Shown here: positions 60,851 through 64,000 of the stretch, one piece after another
Position numbering within the stretch: position 1 is the stretch's first letter
Layout: every line of letters starts with the position of its first letter
NCBI RefSeq assembly: GCF_026339955.1
Contig: NZ_JAPEPW010000001.1
Location: 4,831,001-4,895,000, forward strand
DNA from: Streptomyces sp. NBC_01549
GTDB taxonomy: Bacteria > Actinomycetota > Actinomycetes > Streptomycetales > Streptomycetaceae
Direction of reading: 5' to 3'
Length of the DNA stretch: 64,000 nt
Translations under genes and position numbers: made by a program
Notes under the pieces: generated by a model
What the model was told of the DNA's origin: nothing
Seen by the model: only the letters and a program-made list of their open reading frames with translations
Databases searched by the model: none

Positions 60851-61819
60851 TTATGAGGGAGTGTCAAAGCGGGTGAGAGATCCGGGCATTCGTGAACCGA
60901 GCGGAGCCATGTCGCCGTCCGCTCCATGCCGTGCGAGCAGGTCCAGGGCGAGTCGACCACGCCGCACCCGCTCCTTCGCGGTGTTCAGCGTCAGGTCCCG
61001 CAAGTGGTGCCCGTACGGGTAGATTCCGGGGGCTTTGGACAGGCCGAACTTGAGGTACAGAGGCGCGCCGCGCCGGATCAGCTCGGCGACCTCGTACATG
61101 CGCACGTAGCCGCCGAGATCGTCGGGAGCCTCGATGTACATGTCCATGGGAGCGGCCGAAACTCGCCGTATTTCTGTGAGGTGAGCAAGCGTCAGATCGC
61201 TCGGAACGTTGATGGAGTCCGCGCCGAGGTTCTCGTACACCGCGTACGAGGCCGGGTTGACCGGCCCTACCAGTGCCGAGAGCTTGAGGGTCGTGTCGGC
61301 CGGGATGATCCCGGCGGTGCGCGCCCGGTGCAGGGTCCACAACACGCCCTCGTCGGCGACGAGGAGACACTTTACGCCCAACTCCGTTGCCCGGACGGCG
61401 TCTTCGACGCAGCCGGCCACCGCGTCATGGCCACGGGCCCGCAGGCCCGCGCCGCGCGAGTCGGTCCGCACGGAGGCGCCGGTGTCCCAGGTGCCGCGCG
61501 GCCCGGTGAACAGACACAGCTCGATGTCGCGCTCACCGGTGGCCTCGACCATCTCGGTGATCTCGGCGTCGGTCAGCATCCAGACACCGCTGCCCTGGCT
61601 GATCCGGTGGATCGGTACGTCGAGCCGTGAGGACTCCTTGAGGACCACGGCCAGGGCCTCGGGCCCCTCCACGGAGGGAACCTCGGTACGCCAGCGGCCT
61701 CCCCCCGGGAAGGTGTGCGGCGAGGCGTCGGCGGGAGAGAGGGCGGGCGCGCCCAGGCCGAGCGCGGCGAGCGCCTGCTCGCCGGGTCGACGGGCTGCCG
61801 TAGGGGCGGCGTCGGTCAC
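60851..61819 (-). CDS. TIM-barrel protein, U32-peptidase-like, function unknown
   Basis: 322 residues from GTG 61819 (AAGGACAGCCA before it). Patterns such as IHRISQGSGVWMLTDAEITEMVEATGE, LFTGPRGTWDTGASVRTDSRGAG, NLGADSINVPSDLTLAHLTEIRR and GGYVRMYEVAELIRRGAPLYLKFGLSKAP fit an (alpha/beta)8 barrel reminiscent of peptidase U32 proteins, but the U32 signature Cys-rich part is missing. An IclR-type operator (GTTCGATATTTCGAAC) lies 74 nt upstream. It is placed between the sugar importer and two sugar-oxidising genes, so a role in sugar-acid metabolism is likely but the reaction is unknown. Confidence 0.7.
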   Translation of the reverse strand: MTDAAPTAARRPGEQALAALGLGAPALSPADASPHTFPGGGRWRTEVPSVEGPEALAVVLKESSRLDVPIHRISQGSGVWMLTDAEITEMVEATGERDIELCLFTGPRGTWDTGASVRTDSRGAGLRARGHDAVAGCVEDAVRATELGVKCLLVADEGVLWTLHRARTAGIIPADTTLKLSALVGPVNPASYAVYENLGADSINVPSDLTLAHLTEIRRVSAAPMDMYIEAPDDLGGYVRMYEVAELIRRGAPLYLKFGLSKAPGIYPYGHHLRDLTLNTAKERVRRGRLALDLLARHGADGDMAPLGSRMPGSLTRFDTPS

Positions 61820-61892
61820 TGGCTGTCCTTCGCGTTCGAGGGTGGCGCGTACAGATGTGGTGCGCGTACGGGTGTGGTGCGCGTGCAGATGC

Positions 61893-61908
61893 GTTCGATA
61901 TTTCGAAC
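61893..61908. promoter_or_regulatory. IclR-type operator before the TIM-barrel gene
   Basis: GTTCGATATTTCGAAC is palindromic apart from one central pair. It matches the IclR-locus sites at 35603 and 37431 in the shared TTTCGAAC half and overall spacing. It sits 74-89 nt upstream of the GTG at 61819, in a promoter position. Confidence 0.65.
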
Positions 61909-62004
61909 GAGGTTCGCGACCTTGGGAGTGCGGGGCCCGGGTGGTACGCCGGTACGGAGCCGTCAGGTGACTCCGTACCGGCGTACGGCTCGGGGGGCGC
62001 GGAA

Positions 62005-63009
62005 CTACGGCTTCAGCAGGACCTTTCCGACCTTGGGGTCGCCGGACCCCACCAACTCGATCGCCTGGGGGAACTCGGCGAGCGGCAGCTCGTGCGTGAC
62101 CAGCGGCAACGGGCTGAGCAGCCCGGCCCCGAAGACCCGCACGGTGTGCGCCCAGGCCGCCGGCGGCGCCCCGAACACGGTGTGCACCTCCAGCTGTCGT
62201 ACGACGAGATCGGTGGGGTCGAGCCCCTCCGCACCCGGCGCCGGGATCCCCGTGAGGACCAGGCGTCCGCCGCGCCTCAGCAGGGAGGCAGCGGTGCGCG
62301 CGGCGGACGCGGACCCGGCGGTCTCGATGACGACATCGAAGTCGTCGGGCAGCTCCTGGTCCTTCGTACGGAAGTCGGTGGCGCCGAAGTCCTTCGACAG
62401 CGCCGCCCGGTCCGGCCGGGTCCCGACCACCAGCAGTTCGGCCGGGGAATTCGCCTTCAGGAACTGGATCGCGAACATCCCGAGCGTGCCGGTCCCGACC
62501 ACGGCGACCCGTTCACCGGGCCGGGCGTTCGCCTTCAGCGCGGCGGCCGCGATGCAGGCGGCGGGCTCCAGAAGGGCCGCCGCCGTGAGGTCGGCGTCGT
62601 CCGGCAGGACGTGCAGCAGCCGGGCCGGGAGGGTCAGCGTGGAGGCCATCGCACCCGGCTGGGTGAACCCGGTCTCCTCGTACCCCGCGGTGCACAGCGT
62701 TGTCTCGCCCGCGTGGCAGCGGTCGCAGACCTGGCAGTTGCGGAAGCCCTCACCGACGACCTTGCGGCCGACGATCGACTCCGGTACCCCGGCCCCGACC
62801 GCCTCGACGGTCCCGGACCACTCGTGGCCGGGCGTGAGCGGATAACGGACGTACCCGTCAGGACGGTTGCCCTGATAGACCTCGCGGTCGCTGCCGCAAA
62901 TACCCACGGCGTGGACCCGGACCAGGGCCTCACCGGCACCCGGCCGCACCGGCTCGTGCTCGATCAGCCGGTGCTCGCCCGGCGCCTCGATGACGACCGC
63001 GGTGCTCAC
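62005..63009 (-). CDS. zinc-dependent alcohol/sugar dehydrogenase (MDR)
   Basis: 334 residues of the medium-chain dehydrogenase family. Catalytic zinc residues: Cys in GICGSDREVY and His/Glu in TPGHEWSG. The structural-zinc lobe is CQVCDRCHAGETTLC (four Cys). The NAD-binding motif is VAVVGTGTLGMFAIQF. Relatives oxidise sorbitol, threonine, galactitol or other polyols and sugars. GTG 63009 overlaps the stop of the dehydratase gene upstream (GTGA), so the two work in one pathway: dehydrogenation of the sugar, then dehydration of the sugar acid. Confidence 0.88.
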   Translation of the reverse strand: MSTAVVIEAPGEHRLIEHEPVRPGAGEALVRVHAVGICGSDREVYQGNRPDGYVRYPLTPGHEWSGTVEAVGAGVPESIVGRKVVGEGFRNCQVCDRCHAGETTLCTAGYEETGFTQPGAMASTLTLPARLLHVLPDDADLTAAALLEPAACIAAAALKANARPGERVAVVGTGTLGMFAIQFLKANSPAELLVVGTRPDRAALSKDFGATDFRTKDQELPDDFDVVIETAGSASAARTAASLLRRGGRLVLTGIPAPGAEGLDPTDLVVRQLEVHTVFGAPPAAWAHTVRVFGAGLLSPLPLVTHELPLAEFPQAIELVGSGDPKVGKVLLKP

Positions 63010-64000
63010 TGGGTCCCCTTGGGCTTGCGCTGTTCCCAGCCGTCGGCCCACAGGTCGAAGCGGGCCTGCTGCTGCGGGAACTCGGCCGCCGCGTCGACGT
63101 CCAGCTCCACGCCGAGACCCGGCTCGTGGGACAGCTCGAAGTAGCCGTCGACGACCTGCGGGGCGCCCTTCACGACCTTCTTGATCTCCGCGTCCGCGAA
63201 GTCGTTGAAGTGCTCGAGGATCTTGAAGTTGGGGGAGGTGAAGCCGACCTGGAGGGAGGCGGCGGTGAGGACGGGACCGCCCACGTTGTGCGGCGCGACG
63301 AGGACGTAGTGCGCCTCGGCCGTGGCGGCCAGCTTCCGCGTCTCCCAGATGCCGCCGATGTGACCGACGTCGGGCTGGATGATGTCCACGGCCTGGCTCT
63401 CGAAGAGCTCGCGGAACTCGATGCGGTCGTGGATGCGCTCACCGGTGGCGACCGGGATGTCCACCTTGGCGGCGACCTTCTCCAGGGCCTTCAGGTTCTC
63501 CGGCGGGACCGGCTCCTCCAGCCACGCGGGCTTGAAGGGCGCGAGTTCGCGGGCGAGCCGGACGGCGGTGGAGGGGGAGAAGCGGCCGTGCATCTCCAGC
63601 ATCAGCTCGGCCTCGGGGCCGATCGCGTCGCGCACGGCCTCGATCAGCGAGACGGAGTAGAGGGTGGCTTCGTGGTCGAGCTCGAAGTGCCCGGTCCCGA
63701 AGGGGTCGATCTTCAGGGCCTTGTACCCGCGCGCCACGACCTCCTGGGCGGCCTTGTGATAGGCCTCCGGAGTCCGCTCCGTCGTGTACCACCCATTGGC
63801 GTAGGCCTTGACCTTGTCGGTGACCTTGCCACCGAGCAGCTGCCACACGGGGACGCCGAGGGCCTTGCCCTTGATGTCCCAGCAGGCCATCTCGATGACC
63901 GCGATGCCGGACATCACGATCTCGCCGGCGCGCCCGTAGTCGCCGTACTTCATCCGTCGGACGAGGTCCTCGACAGCGAACGGGTCGGAACCGAGAATGT
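63006..64000 (-). CDS. enolase-superfamily sugar-acid dehydratase (galactonate dehydratase-like), 5' part beyond the window
   Basis: At least 330 residues; the N-terminus lies past position 64000. It is a mandelate-racemase-group enzyme: the catalytic Lys in ALKIDPFG, the metal ligands in MLEMHGRF (Glu), WLEEPVPPENL (Glu) and the Glu of GERIH, and the general base His in VAPHNVGGP. The pattern is close to D-galactonate or L-arabinonate/xylonate dehydratases. It converts an aldonic acid into a 2-keto-3-deoxy acid. Joined by GTGA to the zinc dehydrogenase gene. The pathway it implies (oxidise, lactone open, dehydrate) matches the SMP-30 lactonase at 36.4 kb. Confidence 0.85.
   Translation of the reverse strand, partial: ILGSDPFAVEDLVRRMKYGDYGRAGEIVMSGIAVIEMACWDIKGKALGVPVWQLLGGKVTDKVKAYANGWYTTERTPEAYHKAAQEVVARGYKALKIDPFGTGHFELDHEATLYSVSLIEAVRDAIGPEAELMLEMHGRFSPSTAVRLARELAPFKPAWLEEPVPPENLKALEKVAAKVDIPVATGERIHDRIEFRELFESQAVDIIQPDVGHIGGIWETRKLAATAEAHYVLVAPHNVGGPVLTAASLQVGFTSPNFKILEHFNDFADAEIKKVVKGAPQVVDGYFELSHEPGLGVELDVDAAAEFPQQQARFDLWADGWEQRKPKGTQ

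Overview
The window is chromosomal DNA of a Streptomyces species or a very close relative. The GC content is very high with strong third-position bias, genes are packed with ATGA/GTGA overlaps, and the families are typical of the genus: DUF397/DUF5753 pairs, anti-sigma-like ATPases, MAB_1171c proteins, MatB and an Mbl-type actin. From memory the gene order (matB, fused carboxyltransferase, mbl; further right a ChvE-GguAB type transporter) matches the S. coelicolor SCO2400-SCO2450 region, but no search was run. No rRNA, tRNA, CRISPR array, prophage or insertion sequence was seen.

Layout. 0.2-1.7 kb: two short-chain dehydrogenases, the first frameshifted. 1.8-12.7 kb, minus strand: the most unusual locus. 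In transcription order it holds a trypsin-co-occurring small protein, a trypsin-like protease fused to a VMAP-C-like region, a MoxR-type AAA+ ATPase, a 1594-residue multidomain protein (SAV_2336/vWA-like, pseudokinase, SARP/BTAD, HAD-like), an Mbl-type actin and a GAF-GAF sensor. 12.9-16.5 kb: fused AccD/AccA-type carboxyltransferase, MatB malonyl-CoA ligase and a methyltransferase. 16.7-19.7 kb, plus strand: a DUF6086-like gene, then an XRE regulator / ImmA-IrrE peptidase / seven-helix membrane protein cassette behind two phased palindromes. 19.7-22.5 kb: MerR-PP2C fusion, ATP-grasp enzyme and a hypothetical. 22.6-33.5 kb, minus strand: a tightly coupled cell-surface glycan cluster (GT4, methyltransferase, AftD-like arabinofuranosyltransferase, condensation-domain acyltransferase, methyltransferase, DMT carrier, Trm112-like) and a DUF3068 protein. 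33.8-35.3 kb: PucR-type regulator.

35.6-46.3 kb is an L-arabinan utilisation locus. An IclR regulator and SMP-30 lactonase are followed by a solute-binding protein with two permeases, a secreted GH43 arabinanase (frameshifted), an intracellular GH51 arabinofuranosidase and, convergent, a GH35 beta-galactosidase. 46.4-55.2 kb is a mixed stretch of stand-alone genes: DUF4232 lipoprotein, FMN alpha-hydroxyacid oxidase, DUF664, VOC, SnoaL-like, membrane protein, intradiol dioxygenase, DUF397/DUF5753 pair, HATPase, and an aminotransferase with a long low-complexity tail. 55.4-64 kb, minus strand, is a second sugar locus: secreted aldose 1-epimerase, ChvE/GguA/GguB-type uptake system, a TIM-barrel protein, a Zn alcohol dehydrogenase and an enolase-superfamily sugar-acid dehydratase running off the right edge. 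The two sugar loci share a GAAATTTCGAAC-type palindrome, which suggests one IclR-family regulator controls both.
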